A stretch of 64,000 bases of DNA from Arbacia lixula (Eukaryota > Echinodermata > Echinoidea > Arbacioida > Arbaciidae), in NCBI GenBank assembly GCA_963669155.1, contig OZ022579.1, positions 23,135,194 through 23,199,193 of the forward strand, read 5' to 3'. Position numbers and translations under genes: made by a program. The notes beneath the pieces were generated by a model. That model did not search any database, had not been told where the DNA came from, and saw only the letters and a list, made by a program, of their open reading frames with translations. Of the stretch, positions 20,901 through 32,932 are shown one piece after another. Numbering within the stretch: the stretch's first letter is position 1; the number at the start of each line of letters is the position of its first letter.

Positions 20901-23900
20901 TGAAATGAAATTTGAAAGACAATTTGTATGGATAGGAAATAGATTTGACGAAATAGAATTGTTTAACTTAACCTACTGCTCACCGTTAAGATTTCCCGGC
21001 TGCGTGAACCCCGGTCTAGTTCGGATAACAATATTTGCCATGCAGTAACCAATCTAAGGTGTCTGGCAAAAGTGTGCCTATAAGGGTTATGAAGTTCATT
21101 CATAGCCTGTCGTTATTTGTCCATGCAGCAGATAATGCAAGAGTCATGCATCTTGGTATGTGAGTGGAGAAAGCCCTCCCACAAACACACTGGCTCAGTA
21201 AAGAATGTGCTTAACAAATTATATCAAGGACATTCTTTTAGCATTTTAGCATTAACATAATTTCAAAAGAAATTGTTCATCACTTTGCGTGCGCCAGATA
21301 ATCGGCTTTCGGTCACTCGTCTTCGTCTACACCTCTCAGATTGGCTTTGCTCTAGAAATTTAGAGTGTTATCATTTCATCAATATGCCTCCCCCTCGCAA
21401 GAAACAGAGTTGCTTCATCAACTCTGTGCAACTTAACGTTTCTTATTAGTTAATAATAGATAAGCGAAGTAGCTTTGCCATGCAATTTTGGTATTTTCCA
21501 CATCTTATATAACAGTTTTCTGTAAAAGTGTACCGGTATAGGTTTCAAAATATAGCAGTTCAAAAATGCCAACACAGAAAACAAAACGCAACTGAAAAGG
21601 CCTAAAAATAAACTTGGCACGGGGCGGATTTGGGGCGGGTACAATGGGGATTAGCGGTGTGACACTAGGAGCGTCTTCATCAGCCCGATGTGGGTGAAAT
21701 AGCGAGCTTGTTCTGATCGGGTTAGCTAGCCAGATCACGAAATAGCTAGCTATTTCCGTCTTCATTAGCCAGATCAGGCAAAATAGCGAGCTATTTGGTC
21801 GAGAAAATTTCCCAACAAATCTTGGGCTAGATGGAGCTAGCTCGAGCTAGTTCGCGAAATAGCTCGAGCTAGCTCGGAGCGTCTTCATTAACCCGAAAAT
21901 TTTCCGACCCCGACACGTATCAGCGCGCACGAGGCATTGTTTACGTCAGGTTTTTATACATGCGTGAATGCGAGCTCACAAACGAAGCCATGCAGTCATG
22001 GCCTATTCCCGTCGCACACTACGCTTGTGCGAACATCGGGATAATTTATGCATCCTGAGTTTCGAGCTTGCGTATCCCGAGTTTCAAGCTAATGAAGACG
22101 CGATTGCAACTTCAGGCTAGTTCCCCGGATCAGCAAACTAGCTCGCTATTTCGTCTGATCGGGCTAATGCAGACGCACCTACTGGGCTATATTCATTGGG
22201 GCAGGTTATGGGTTAATCTCTCTCACCTGTGAGATGCCGGTGAACTCTTGACAGAAGGTGCTCAGTCTGGGGTTCTCATCAGGCATCACATAGTGGTGGA
22301 ACTCAGCCTCCAACTGGCCAGTAGCGGTGTTCAGGAGAACAGCTGGGAACTCAACTGGATATAAACAAAAATGTGTATAGTACAGGTATTTCAGTGACCT
22401 ATACAGTATTTCTACTCACATTAGTGCCATTCTAATTGAGCTTAAAAAATCTTGAAGTTAGAAAAATCGCGAAGTTAGGGGATAGGAATACTGTAATAGG
22501 ACCATTTGGCTTTTGGTACGGTTGCTAGGCAGCTTTCACCCTAACTTCCCGATATTTTAAGCCCAATGTGAATGGCACTATATTGATGATTGCTTCAATG
22601 AATAGACCAGTTTACTTTAAATTCCCTTAGTCAAATTTATGGATGTTTCTTCCCTCGGGCCAAGTAATGATTTATTCCATTATCCTGTACATAACAATGG
22701 TATTTCAGTACTTGGAATCCACTTTGCACACATTAGTTGTTGTTATGTTGGGCAAACCTCGGACAAGCTTTTCGGTTGGCAGGGTAACCTTTGTTAAACT
22801 GATATGCATACAATTTGAATATGTCAGTAAACCGGTCTATTCCAGCTTCAACTCTGTAGTTTTAGGTTAAGATTAAGATTCGAGTTAGAATAATATGCTT
22901 AGGGTTAGATTAAGGTAGTGTTTATGTGATTTCATCACAATTTTGTGGCCAGATTGTCACATGAAACAACATTATTTGAAAAAAAATATGTGCGACATGA
23001 ATCACTATAAACTGCATAACACCAGCCCACAAACCTCTCAAGGCAGATATGAGAGAAAGAGGTCTGTATTGATATTGCATGAAAACTCAACTGCTCTGAA
23101 GGGATCTATTACAGACATGTCATTGTTTTAACAATCTTAGGAGACAGGTTTGATGTCAATTACTCACTTAATTTGTAAGCAGAGTGCTTATATTTACAAA
23201 GAACACATCCATTCTTCAACCCAAACACAGCTTTTCCACAGAATGCAAGCCCCTTACAAAGATTCTTGCAAATATTGCATCACCTCAGACACATAGTCAT
23301 AGACAAATAAATATGAAATGTTGATACTCACTAATCTCCTGGCTGGTGTTTTTCTGATCTTTCCAGCAGGTCGACTCAAAATCGATTACAATGACGTAGG
23401 AGAATGTCTGATCTGTGCAGCAAAGAGACCAATCAAAAGTTATATGAAATGAAATGTGCATGCCACCTAGAGCTACGTCCTTCAAGATTCTGGATTGCTT
23501 CTATCGCGGAATTTACATGACTCAAGTCTGCAAAAGAGAAACGTGCACTCTGCCACAGAAATTCATGCTGAACTGGACTAAATATACTGCAGTTTAAAAC
23601 TGCTGCTCCTTCCCTTTCTTCCATTTCCCTATGCAAATTCCTTTGAGCTGTAGTGTATAGGCCTGCCGTCTATCATTTAAAAACAACAAATCATTAAAAA
23701 TCAAAACAATCAAAATCATTCAAAAAATGTTTACCCATTCTTTGCTTCACATGAAAAAAAATTGGTAATTTGAGTGGACGAGAATAAACACTAAACTGTA
23801 AACGCACTAACAGTTCAAAGAGGCTGGGCATTAAGGCATCATTTTCATGCAATGATGAGTTTTTTTTTGCCCCGGCCCTGAGTGCTCACTCAAAATTTAA

Positions 23901-24357
23901 AAATTAATGTTTATCTCAGCTCAGCTACCAGTGTTGAGTTTCTTACCGGCACAGTTTGACGTCTTCTTCAGAGATTTGTGCTTGCCTGCTGCTGGAACCC
24001 TCTTCCGGAGAAATCCTAGCTCCCTGTGTCATGTGTATGAAGAATAGACAAAGTCAATGCAACAATGAACAATTTTGTGTATTCGCTAATTTCGCTTGAA
24101 CTATATTCTATAATCTTTGTCATTCCACAATTACACATGACAACAAACAGACAAAACATATTTCATGTAAGTTAATTGATGAAATAAACTCAGAGATAGG
24201 CCAGTTCCAGTGGCTCCTAAACAGGCTAGAAGTAGTATGAGCTAGAGAGCTGGCTATTCTAACTTCTTAATATCTTACAATACATCTACTTATGATCTAC
24301 CTAAAATATTCCATTTAACATAGAAACTTACCGTGCCAATTCTTTTGTCGACTTCAT
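14948..24357 (-). CDS. ERI2: ERI1 exoribonuclease 2 (9 coding exons)
   Basis: Predicted DEDDh 3'-5' exoribonuclease of the ERI1 family. Exons in transcript order: 24357-24332, 24023-23947, 23412-23332, 22354-22227, 20899-20755, 19110-19010, 18808-18727, 17493-17405, 16276-14948. All are GT-AG with consistent phases and give 685 residues, against about 691 in human ERI2. Catalytic residues visible are D45 and E47 in VIVIDFESTCW, D153 or D155 in TWSDWDLGVC, H212 in GRQHSG and D216/D217 in LDDAKNTARL. Family blocks EFPAVLLNTATGQLEAEFHH and RKPKGLNGALQEVGIEFSG are present. The 443-codon last exon is low-complexity, then carries a GRF zinc finger at about residues 553-610 (CKCGRRS, QGRAFYSC, CGFFSW). 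The first exon is MKSTKELAR. Known roles of the family are in RNA 3' processing; the substrate here is not known. The gene is head to head with ARPC1. Confidence 0.95.
16600..17404 (-). terminator. Possible short ERI2 isoform end; duplicated poly(A) cassette
   Basis: If intron 8 is retained, translation continues nine codons past exon 8 to a TAA ending at 17378. This would give a protein of about 251 residues with the whole exonuclease domain and no zinc finger. AATAAA follows on the minus strand at 17209-17214. A segment of about 160 bp containing it (17185-17345) is duplicated at 16600-16770, with a second AATAAA at 16629-16634. Both copies share CAGTATAAAAAAT, ACAAGAC.ATAC and CAGACACTAAAT on the plus strand. 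Human ERI2 is also known to have a short form lacking the zinc finger. Confidence 0.5.
16905..16926. repeat. Poly-C run, ERI2 intron 8
   Basis: A run of about 17 C followed by ACCAACC. It is simple-sequence DNA with no coding content. Confidence 0.85.
17636..18070. repeat. Poly-C/poly-A junction and SINE/LINE-tail-like repeat
   Basis: C15 is followed directly by A14 at 17638-17667. After a short spacer comes (TAA)n and then GAGCACATTTATAACGCGCC, with CTAGGCGCTGTGTTGC downstream. The 3' part reads CACAATTGGGGAGCAGCGAC and AAAAGCTCTATCGCC. This arrangement, an A/TAA-rich end next to a GCGC-rich body, resembles 3' tails of retroposed elements common in marine invertebrates. The family is not identified. 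Confidence 0.5.
18177..18693. mobile_element. TTAA foldback MITE, family B, copy 2
   Basis: An intact palindromic copy in ERI2 intron 7. The left end is TTAAGGGATAGTTCACCCTG and the right end is the complement CAGGGTGAACTATCTCCTTT. TTAA lies at both borders. The inner arms carry TGTGACGTCAGGTGCGAGGT and its complement CACCTCGCATGTGACATCAC. It spans 517 bp. Confidence 0.88.
19166..20672. mobile_element. TTAA foldback MITE, family B, copy 3 (interrupted)
   Basis: The left part (19166-19227, containing CTGAAATTAAGTTGATTTTA and GCAGAAACATGAAAGACACA) and the right part (20431-20672, containing GGGAGAGCATCTCGCATGTG and ending GTGGACTATCCCTTAA) are the two sides of one family B element. They are split by the insertion at 19228-20430. 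Joining across it matches the uninterrupted copies around GACACATTATTGAAG-type sequence. Confidence 0.82.
19228..20430. mobile_element. Pogo/Tigger-like non-autonomous element, 1.2 kb
   Basis: Terminal inverted repeats are CAGCTTACTCTCGATATACG on the left and CAGCTTACTTTCGATACAAC on the right, complement strand. TA lies on both sides (19226-19227 and 20431-20432). Subterminal CTCGTTATAACGAA and CTCGTTATATCC repeats occur at both ends. The interior is 1.2 kb without a recognisable transposase; the longest open frame (19942-20340) matches nothing I know. Ends and target site fit Tc1/mariner-pogo elements. Confidence 0.8.
21666..22181. mobile_element. MITE with TAGGNGCGTCTNCAT ends
   Basis: A 516-bp element in ERI2 intron 4. 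The ends are TAGGAGCGTCTTCATCAGCC and, on the complement, TAGGTGCGTCTGCATTAGCC. The interior is dense in AAATAGCGAGCTA, CTAGCTCGAGCTAG and CTTCATTAGCC-type repeats in both orientations, giving many alternative hairpins. I see no clear target duplication, so the superfamily is open. Confidence 0.75.
22421..22582. repeat. Short foldback, TAGTGCCATTC ends
   Basis: Left arm TAGTGCCATTCTAATTGAGC then TTAAAAAATCTTGAAGTTAG. The right arm is its approximate complement CTAACTTCCCGATATTTTAA then GCCCAATGTGAATGGCACTA. It lies in ERI2 intron 3, just upstream of exon 4 on the plus strand. Confidence 0.75.
23555..23658. mobile_element. Half copy of family C foldback
   Basis: Contains TTCATGCTGAACTGGACTAA, CAGTTTAAAACTGC, CTTCCCTTTCTTCC and TTTGAGCTGTAGTGTAT in the same order as the right arms of the complete copies at 42253-42483 and 43275-43480. 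No left arm is present. It lies in ERI2 intron 2. Confidence 0.7.
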
Positions 24358-24836
24358 GATGCAAAAATACTGAAACACACTCGTTTTGATCGTTCACTCT
24401 TCATGATCTTGTCTTGGAATTGGTCTTGAAGCAATGTGCGTTTATGGTATCATAAGTAAGGAGGTACGTTGCCTTAGGTTCTTGGACTTTCGACTCTTCA
24501 GACTGTGTTTTTGAATTTGCCGCGGAAGTGTAGGCTGCCGGTAGTCAAACTGGTATGGGCGTAGCTAGCGGCTCGGCTTGGTCAGGGAGGCGGGAGCTGC
24601 AGGCGTCGACGCTGGCTAGGCCATGCCTCGTAGTAGCTGCATCTAATACAGCGTTCAAGCTCTAGCTGCCCGTTTATTGTGTTCCGTGCCTTCGTTTGCG
24701 CCTGCGCTGCGCCTGCATTATCCATTACAAGGAAGTGCTGCATCGGTGTATGTCAAATTCGTGTAGACTGACCAGAGTCCGCGAATTTGTACTCAAATAA
24801 TTCATATTCCACACCAAGTTTGTTCTCCAAAGCTAG
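24358..24836. promoter_or_regulatory. Probable bidirectional ERI2/ARPC1 promoter
   Basis: ERI2 starts at 24357 on the minus strand. A good donor (AGCTAG|GTAAGA, exon end 24836) suggests an untranslated first ARPC1 exon ending here. The roughly 480 bp between are richer in CpG than surrounding DNA and contain TTGCGCCTGCGCTGCGCCTG near 24700, close to an NRF1-type site. No TATA box is evident. Transcription start sites cannot be fixed from sequence alone. Confidence 0.5.
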
Positions 24837-25755
24837 GTAAGAAAGTAGGATGATTTCATGGAGTTTCGTTTATGTTGATTGTGAACGTGAATTGTAATTT
24901 GATATGGAGAACAGAATAGTGATTTCATTACTTGAGTAGAGTGTGTGATGTGATGTGATGTGGGGATTGGGGATTTCTCTTCCGGGTGTAGTCTATGCAT
25001 GCGTCGTGTGTTGATGCAGTACAATTCAGTCATCATGGTCCCTACACAGTGAACTGACTTGCCCTTCTCAGTTTTTGACACAATGCTTAAAATTCCTACA
25101 ATCTGCATTGTTGTTTTATGTTTGGGGGTTCCCAACACTCCAATAAACACACTGAAATTTCTGGTGTGTGTAACCGCACAGTATTGGGGAGAATTGCCAC
25201 CATTCTCAACAAGTTAGTCTTCAGAAGTTGCAGTTATTCTGTCATTGCTGCTCCGAAAAATTGCATAGCGGAACATCGCGCACGGCTGGTTTTTTATGTC
25301 CTACCAATGATAGTTGCAAGACAAATTCCTGTAAAATTATGTTTAATTATTCACCAAGATTCAAAAAGGCATGTGTTGGAAATAAGTCCCGTAATTGCTG
25401 AATCATGAATGTACAAAATTTCTACAAACCAAGTGTCACTCTACATGTTTAATCGAAAAATGATGTTCTAAATTTACTTTACTTTATGTTTGTTCAACTG
25501 TTTTGAAGCAAGGCACATTCACTCACAATAATTCTTTGACTTTGGGTTAATTTGTTTGTTACAGTTTTTCATTTTTTACTTTGCTTCCACATGTACAAGT
25601 ACTACAAGTTAAGTCTAAATCAGTGAGAAATATTTGAATGAGTTCAAGTAAGAAGTTATCAAGGTTTGCATGTAAATTGCAGACTTCTGTATTTGTTTCT
25701 TTCAAATATGTCATTTTTTTCTTTGATGCAGAATCTACCTCGGCCATAGAGAATC

Positions 25756-28700
25756 ATGGAGAAGCACAGTTTTGGACTGGAACCAATCACATGCCATGCA
25801 TGGAACAAGGATAGGAGTCGTAAGTGACCTGTTTTATTCCTTTGACTGTTTTCCATTGTCATAAATACAACTTCTACTTCTTCTGGCGTGATCTGCATCC
25901 TTTAACGTTGAAGATTCTTGCAGCTGGGCTCAAGCTATCTGCATATCGCAATGATTTCCTCTTAAAGTTTTTCAAATAACATTTCAAATTTTTTCAGGAT
26001 GTACTCAGTGTGGTTATTTAGAGTTCATGTCAATAGGTTGTGATTAAAATCCTTGGGTATTATGCACTTTACCGACTTGCCTTAACAACATGGTCACAAC
26101 ATAGTTACGGTATGTCAAAATTAAGGTCAAAATCTAAGCCTGATTTCAGAATACCATATGTGATGTTCTCTCTCTTTATTTTGTATTGCAGAGGTAGCCA
26201 TCTCGGCCAACAGCCACATGGTGGACATCTATGAGAAGAAAGGTACTGGCTGGAACAAGAAGTACACTCTGAGCGAGGTATGTTTACAAGATTCAGGCAG
26301 AAGTATGGGGAAATATTTATTTGCAAGAGCTACTTTTCAGTCCTCTTGTGATAAAAAAGAATGATGGACACAACCGTGGGAGATGAAATAATTGTTCGTT
26401 GAGGCTGTAGGGGCTTAAAGATCCTCAGATCTGTGTGGGTTTTATTTTTCACTAGTAAGATTAACTTTTTCTGTACCAGATTAAACTTCTGCTCCAATTG
26501 GAGTTATGTGCGTTTCTTGTGCAAAATTTAAACAGTTGTACATAAAGATGTACATGTACAAGGTAATGGATAGAAATGGTGGAGATGACAAGAAGCTGTA
26601 ATACTGCAGAACTGTTCAGCCACCTTCTCTGGTCCAGATCTTGTTGGACTTCAACAATTTTATCACTTTGAGATAAAGTCCACCTCGTGATCCTGGATCC
26701 TGAAATCAAGCTGGAGTAGGATGCAAATATGTATGTACCATTGCTGAAAGAGTCTCCATGTGGTACTTTGTGGTACAGCTTGCACATTGTGTTGTTACCA
26801 AATTAATTAACACTGACAAGGGTCTTGGGGCCATACTCTGTAACCGTACTAAGCTTAGTTAGATGCTTAAGTGCATTCAACTTTATGCAATTTTAGTAAA
26901 TAATTAGGCTAGTAGGGTTTCATGAATATGGCCCCTGCTTTCCAGTAGCAAACATGCAATTCACATATAATTATGACATACAATTTCCATACAGATAAAC
27001 AAATTGATTTCGTTTTCATTTCACAGCACACTCAACGTGTGACAAGCATTGACTGGGCTCCCAACAGCAACCGGATCGTGACTTGCGGATCTGTAAGTTG
27101 AGATTAAACATTGTCTTAATGGAGCTTTGTATTATATGTATGCAATTTCCTATAAAAATCTCTATGGACCCACATTCACCAAGGGGTTTCATGTTTAGTG
27201 CATGCACTTCAGGAAAGGTCCAATAATTAAGGTCCAACGTGTGCCTTTTGCATAGGGTGCTAATTTCACACAAGTTATTATGGTTTTATACCATGGTTTA
27301 TTTCACTTTATTTGATGAAACTGAGGTCTAAACATGGTCAATTTTTTTTTTTTTTTTTTTTTTGGGGGGGGGGGGGAGCAGGTTTGGTGATATTACATCA
27401 CTTTATGTTCTTGTAATGATTCTTTCAATATGAAATAAGATTTTCTTCTTCTTTTTTTTTTTTAAATATGACTGTTGTTCCAAACATTTCATTTATATTT
27501 GCTTGGGAGTGTTAGACTGTTAGCTTACACAGATGGAATCTAAAGTGCAACGTTGAGTGGAATTAATGTATACCAATCTTTCATGAATGCGTGTGCAGGA
27601 CTGTTATACTTACATATAGAATCTAAATGGTAATGTTGAATTGAATGTCTTTCACTCTTTTCTGCTTGGGTGTGCGGGACTGTTATGCCTACACAGATGG
27701 AATTTAAATGGCAATGTTTAGTGGAATTGAAGTCTATCAATCATTTCTGTATGGCTATGCAGGACCGTAATGCGTACGTGTGGAGTCTGAATGGCAATGA
27801 TGAGTGGAAGCCCTCTCTGGTGATCCTGCGAATCAACCGTGCCGCTACCTGCGTGCGTTGGTCACCCTCTGGTAAGAACCCCACGGACCCTAGTTACCAC
27901 ACCACCAGACCACCGCCTGGGCCCCGTATCCCAAAGAGTCGGCTGCTATCTATAGCAACTTTGCGGTTGATTGCAAAGTTGCTATCTATTGCAACTCATC
28001 ATATTACAAACCATCACTGCTATCTATTGCAAGTCCAAGCCTATGCATGATTTTAAGGTCAATTGTAGAGTTACGATATGATCAATATCAATTGCAAGTT
28101 ACAATCAATATCGGTCTTAGATTCGATGTGATTCAGATTTACAATTGAAATCAGTCGTACGCCATTTAGCATGCAGCTAGAAGCATTCCTCATGCGAACT
28201 TCGAGCTTGTGCACACTTTCTCCAATGCACAAGTGTCATACCACTCTTTGAGTCATTTTGTACACTTATTTGATAGATTAACCAAATTTAGATGCTCAAA
28301 ATGCAGGAGGGGGGTACACCCCCTTCCTACCCCATTCCCCTCCCCTCCCAAGGAGTTGTGAGATTAACGTGCTGAATACCACTATATGAAATACAAAATA
28401 ATACATTTTTGTAATGTATTCACAACTTTCCTCCCAACTGTGTAGTTAGACGTTATACAGTTACCTGTATTTTGTTATTCAGTTTCAATGGGAGAGGTGT
28501 ACTCCGAATCTATTAGATCATGCCACATGGACATACCTCGGTCAAGCTTTGGGGTTACCATTAGTAATGAAAATGGTCTATTGCCCCATTTGATAGTGAT
28601 CAATTATGTAGGTAAAATTTCAGAGTAATTAAGAATGTTCATGTTCTTTAGATACCACATATATTATTATTATTTCCTAGACAGCACGCAAGGCCCAGTT

Positions 28701-31700
28701 TGAGCAACATTTGTAATAATATTTGTAATATTATGTTTTGACAGAAAACAAGTTTGCTGTGGGCAGTGGGGCCAGACTTGTCTCCATCTGCTACTTTGAG
28801 GAAGACAATGATTGGTGAGTGGAAGCGTTTTGAGTAGCAAGTGTAAACACACCATCCTATTACCGAGCTACCATGTCTCCCTGATTTCGCAGGAGACTCC
28901 CTGAAAATAGATAAATATCACTGCATCTGATGTCATCACATCAACCAACTTCCCTGATTATTGATATGTTATTGTCATTATCTCCGTGATTTTTTTTAAA
29001 AGTTCTGGTGAAATTTCCCCAAATCTTCCTGATTATTGAATTTCAATATTATTAGTTCTGCTTTTATTTTACAATTTTCAAGCACTGCAGTGTGACGTCA
29101 TATGAGCATGTTGTCAAGACAACTGGTTCTAAACTATGAGGGTAGAGTGAACAGCAGTGATCACAGCAGGGACTCTCATTGGGAGTGCCTAATGCTGTTA
29201 GCCCGCTAGACAGTGTCATACCAGTGAAACTCTCACTTGAGTGATGTTGTTTAGAACCAGAAACCTGGATATGATGACACCAGTTGGGTACTCTATGGGA
29301 TTTATGTACAGTACTGGGTGGTGTTTCACCAAGCTGTTCGTAAGTTACGAACGACTTTACGAACGACTGGTGATCCCCTCTTGTGCTAAATGCGATACCA
29401 CACTTTGTTCATTGAGAATCTGATTTAGCACAAGAAGGGATCACCAGTCATTCATAAAGTCGTTAGTAGCTTACGAACATCTTGGTGAAACACCCCCTGG
29501 TAACAAGGTGCGTGTATGGCACATAATGAGTTAATGATATTGTGCTTGAAATTATGAATAGTTTTTATACCACACCGTTGTTTGTTTTGTAAGCTAAGAC
29601 AGAAATGCAATCTGAATGCACTATAAATGTGACCTCTCGGGCAGAAACCCACAAAAAGTTGACCAAAGTGAATTTTCACTTTTTGACATGGTTTTTAAGA
29701 GTAAGTTCTAAGCTTTAAAATAATGCTTGGGAGGTGCAGTTTCAAAGAAAAAATATGATCCAGAATAGCTGATAATATCTCAGACTTACTTTATGCCAAC
29801 AAATAGGTAGAGAAAGGATCTTTTTTTTAGATAAGACAGACTTCAAAAATTTGAGTTTGTCATCCCAAATGACATCTTTTTGTCTATTACAGAAAATCGT
29901 ACCCAAGGACTTTATGTGGGTTATGAGCCGGGCGGTCACAAATAATTGAATGGATTTTTACAAATATGTCTGTACTGTCTTATGTCAGGTGGGTGAGCAA
30001 GCATATCAAGAAGCCGATCCGCTCAACTGTGACCACCGTGGACTGGCATCCCAACAACATGCTCCTGGCCTGCGGCTCGACGGACTTCAAAGTGCGGGTG
30101 TTCTCTGCCTATGTGAAGGAGATCGAGTCCAAGCCCAGCGGTAACGTCTGGGGAACCAAGCTTCCCTTTGGTGTCTGCCTCAAGGAGTTTGGCGGTGGCG
30201 GTATGTACTTGATTGATTTCAATTTTATCCTTCAAAACAAATATGTATTTATTTTTTACGCACCTTCTTTACCATAAGGATAGATGGAACCATAAATGAA
30301 TCCATCTATTTGATTTCATTGCTATAAAATAGCATAATGTAATCTTTCAATTCGTATTTATTGGTGCTATTGTCGCGACACTCCTAATATTGAAAGGGTG
30401 GTTGCTGTGCCAATAGTTGCAAGGACAACAGCACTTTAGCTTTTACAAACATCGTATTAATCGCAGTAGAAACATATGTATTATTACTGTTGCATTGTAT
30501 CTTATGAAATTTCTTGATCAACTCAAGTACAAATTCATTTTGTAAGCCTCCTTACCTTAACCCGCTATTTACTGAGCCCACGTTTATACGGGTTGGCTTT
30601 TCCCCACTCAGATATTGAGCAGAGAGACTCTTGCGTAATCTGCTGCACAGACAGTAGACAACGGGCTATGAATGAGCTTTAAATTAATTGTAGGTTACAA
30701 TAAAGCCACAGTCCTTCCATTACTGTAGTTCCATGGGAAATGTTGACATCCTAACTGGACAAGGAGTGATTTCACGAAGCCCCAAAAGTAACCTAACCGG
30801 TTAAAACTACTGATTAATCGGATGGAACAGAAATTCATGTGGAAAACTAATTCTATCTGTAATATCTCTCTACAGGTGGCTGGGTGCACACGGTGTCGTT
30901 TGATGCCAGCGGTAACCGTTTGGCCTGGGCAAGCCATGACAGCACGCTGAACGTGGTCAACGCCCCGGCAGAGTTTGCCCAGGGCAAGTGCCGCCTCAAG
31001 GACCTGCCTTGCATCAGCCTGGAGTGGGTGGGACCAAGCAGCATTGTGGCTGGGGTGAGTCTCTGCAACACTGGAAGGCCCAGATTCACAAATGAGTTTT
31101 GCGTTTAGACCACGGTTTAAGCAAATTTTGTAGCGTATAAGCAGATAAGTATGCTTGATATAGCGTGCACACTTCAAAAGGGGTACTAAATTCATGCTAG
31201 CTCATTTGGTTTCGACCATGGTTTATTTCATTTCATTTAATCTACCCTGCATCAGTCTGGAGTTTCTGCAACACTGGAAGGCCCAAATTTAACAAATGAA
31301 TTTTAGATTTAGACCACGGTTTAAAGATTGTCCGTCCCTTTTGCAAGCTTAAAATTTAAAATCGTCTATCACGATCGTAAATTGGTGAAAGTGTGATTCA
31401 AGACCATTTCTAAGAATATAGCATGTTGAAGCTTTCTGTATATGTAAAAATTTCAGCCGTTAAATTTCAAGCCGACTTTTTTCGTATTACGAAAAAAGTA
31501 TTAGCCTTTGTTACAGTATCTATGTGGTTATTATGTGTGTGTGAAATCCTAATTTTATGAGTAATTACCAAACTTTGGAGATGATTCCTTCTATAGAACA
31601 ATTTTTTTCATAATGCATTTTATAATTTAATAAACAGATTAATCAATAAAGCAGATATTTCAACACAAACTGCTAAGAGCCTGAGGTAAAGACTATTAAT

Positions 31701-32834
31701 CAGACGTTGTTTACGTGCATTATTTGAATTTTACACTACGTATCAGTTTCAAATTGTGAATATAGAGCTTGCTAACACTTCTCTATATGTTTTGCCAATG
31801 TTTCGATGGTTTTGTGGTGATCTGAAAAAGGGACGGGCTGTCTTTAAGCAAATTGTGTAGCGTATAAACAGATAAGTAAGCTTGATATAGCGTGCACACT
31901 TCAAAAGGGGTACTAAATTCATGCTAGCTCATTTGGTTTCGACCATGGTTTATTTGATTTGATTTGATCTACCCTGCATCAGTCTGGAGTGGGTGGGACC
32001 TAGCAGCATTGTAGCTGGGGGGAGTTTCTGCAACACTGGAAGGCCCAAATTTAACAAATGAATTTTAGATTTAGACCACGGTTTAAGCACATGTTGTGGC
32101 GTATAAGCAGATAAGCACTCCTGATTTAGCACGTACACTTCAAAAAGGAACATGTGTGCGTTTTATGTAGGGTGCTGAATTCACTCTAGTTACTATAATT
32201 TAGACCATGGCTTATTTAAATTGATTTGTTTGTCCCTTGCACACTTCATTTAGCATGTAGTTGGTGTCACAGAAAAATGACAAGGTTACCAAACTGAGTT
32301 TGAGTCCTGCTCGAAGAGAGCGATTTATTTCCAAAGCGACTCAATAGAGGGCGACTTTGCATAAACATGTAAATTAATTCTCATGTGACAGTTGGCATTG
32401 ATGCATTCTCATAACCATAATTATTACCGATACTGTTTTTCAAATCTGTTGCTGCAGGGCCATGACTGTGAGCTGCTGCGTTTCCGCGTCGACGACGGCA
32501 GCCAGCTGACTTTTGAGGGGAGGGTTGGCAAGGCCCAGAAGAAGGCCCAGGCAAAAGTCAGGTTAGTGTCGGTTGGTGCCCTCATTTCAATCTTCCCTCC
32601 TTTGCTGAGGTGCATAGAGTGCTGAAGGGGTATCATCGTACCCATTGTTATGGAGGTCATGTGGCTAGGAGAGGAGAGACCCACTGGGTTCAGAGAATAC
32701 TCAATTTGACAAAGAAGACAGAAAAGTGTTGGATATTACCCACATTGGCCCAAATGATAGAGCAGTTTCGAGAAGAGCCTTCAAGGAAATGAACTGCCCA
32801 ACCCCACAAAGTGGGGAAAACAGACTTTAAACAT

Positions 32835-32932
<98 letters not shown>

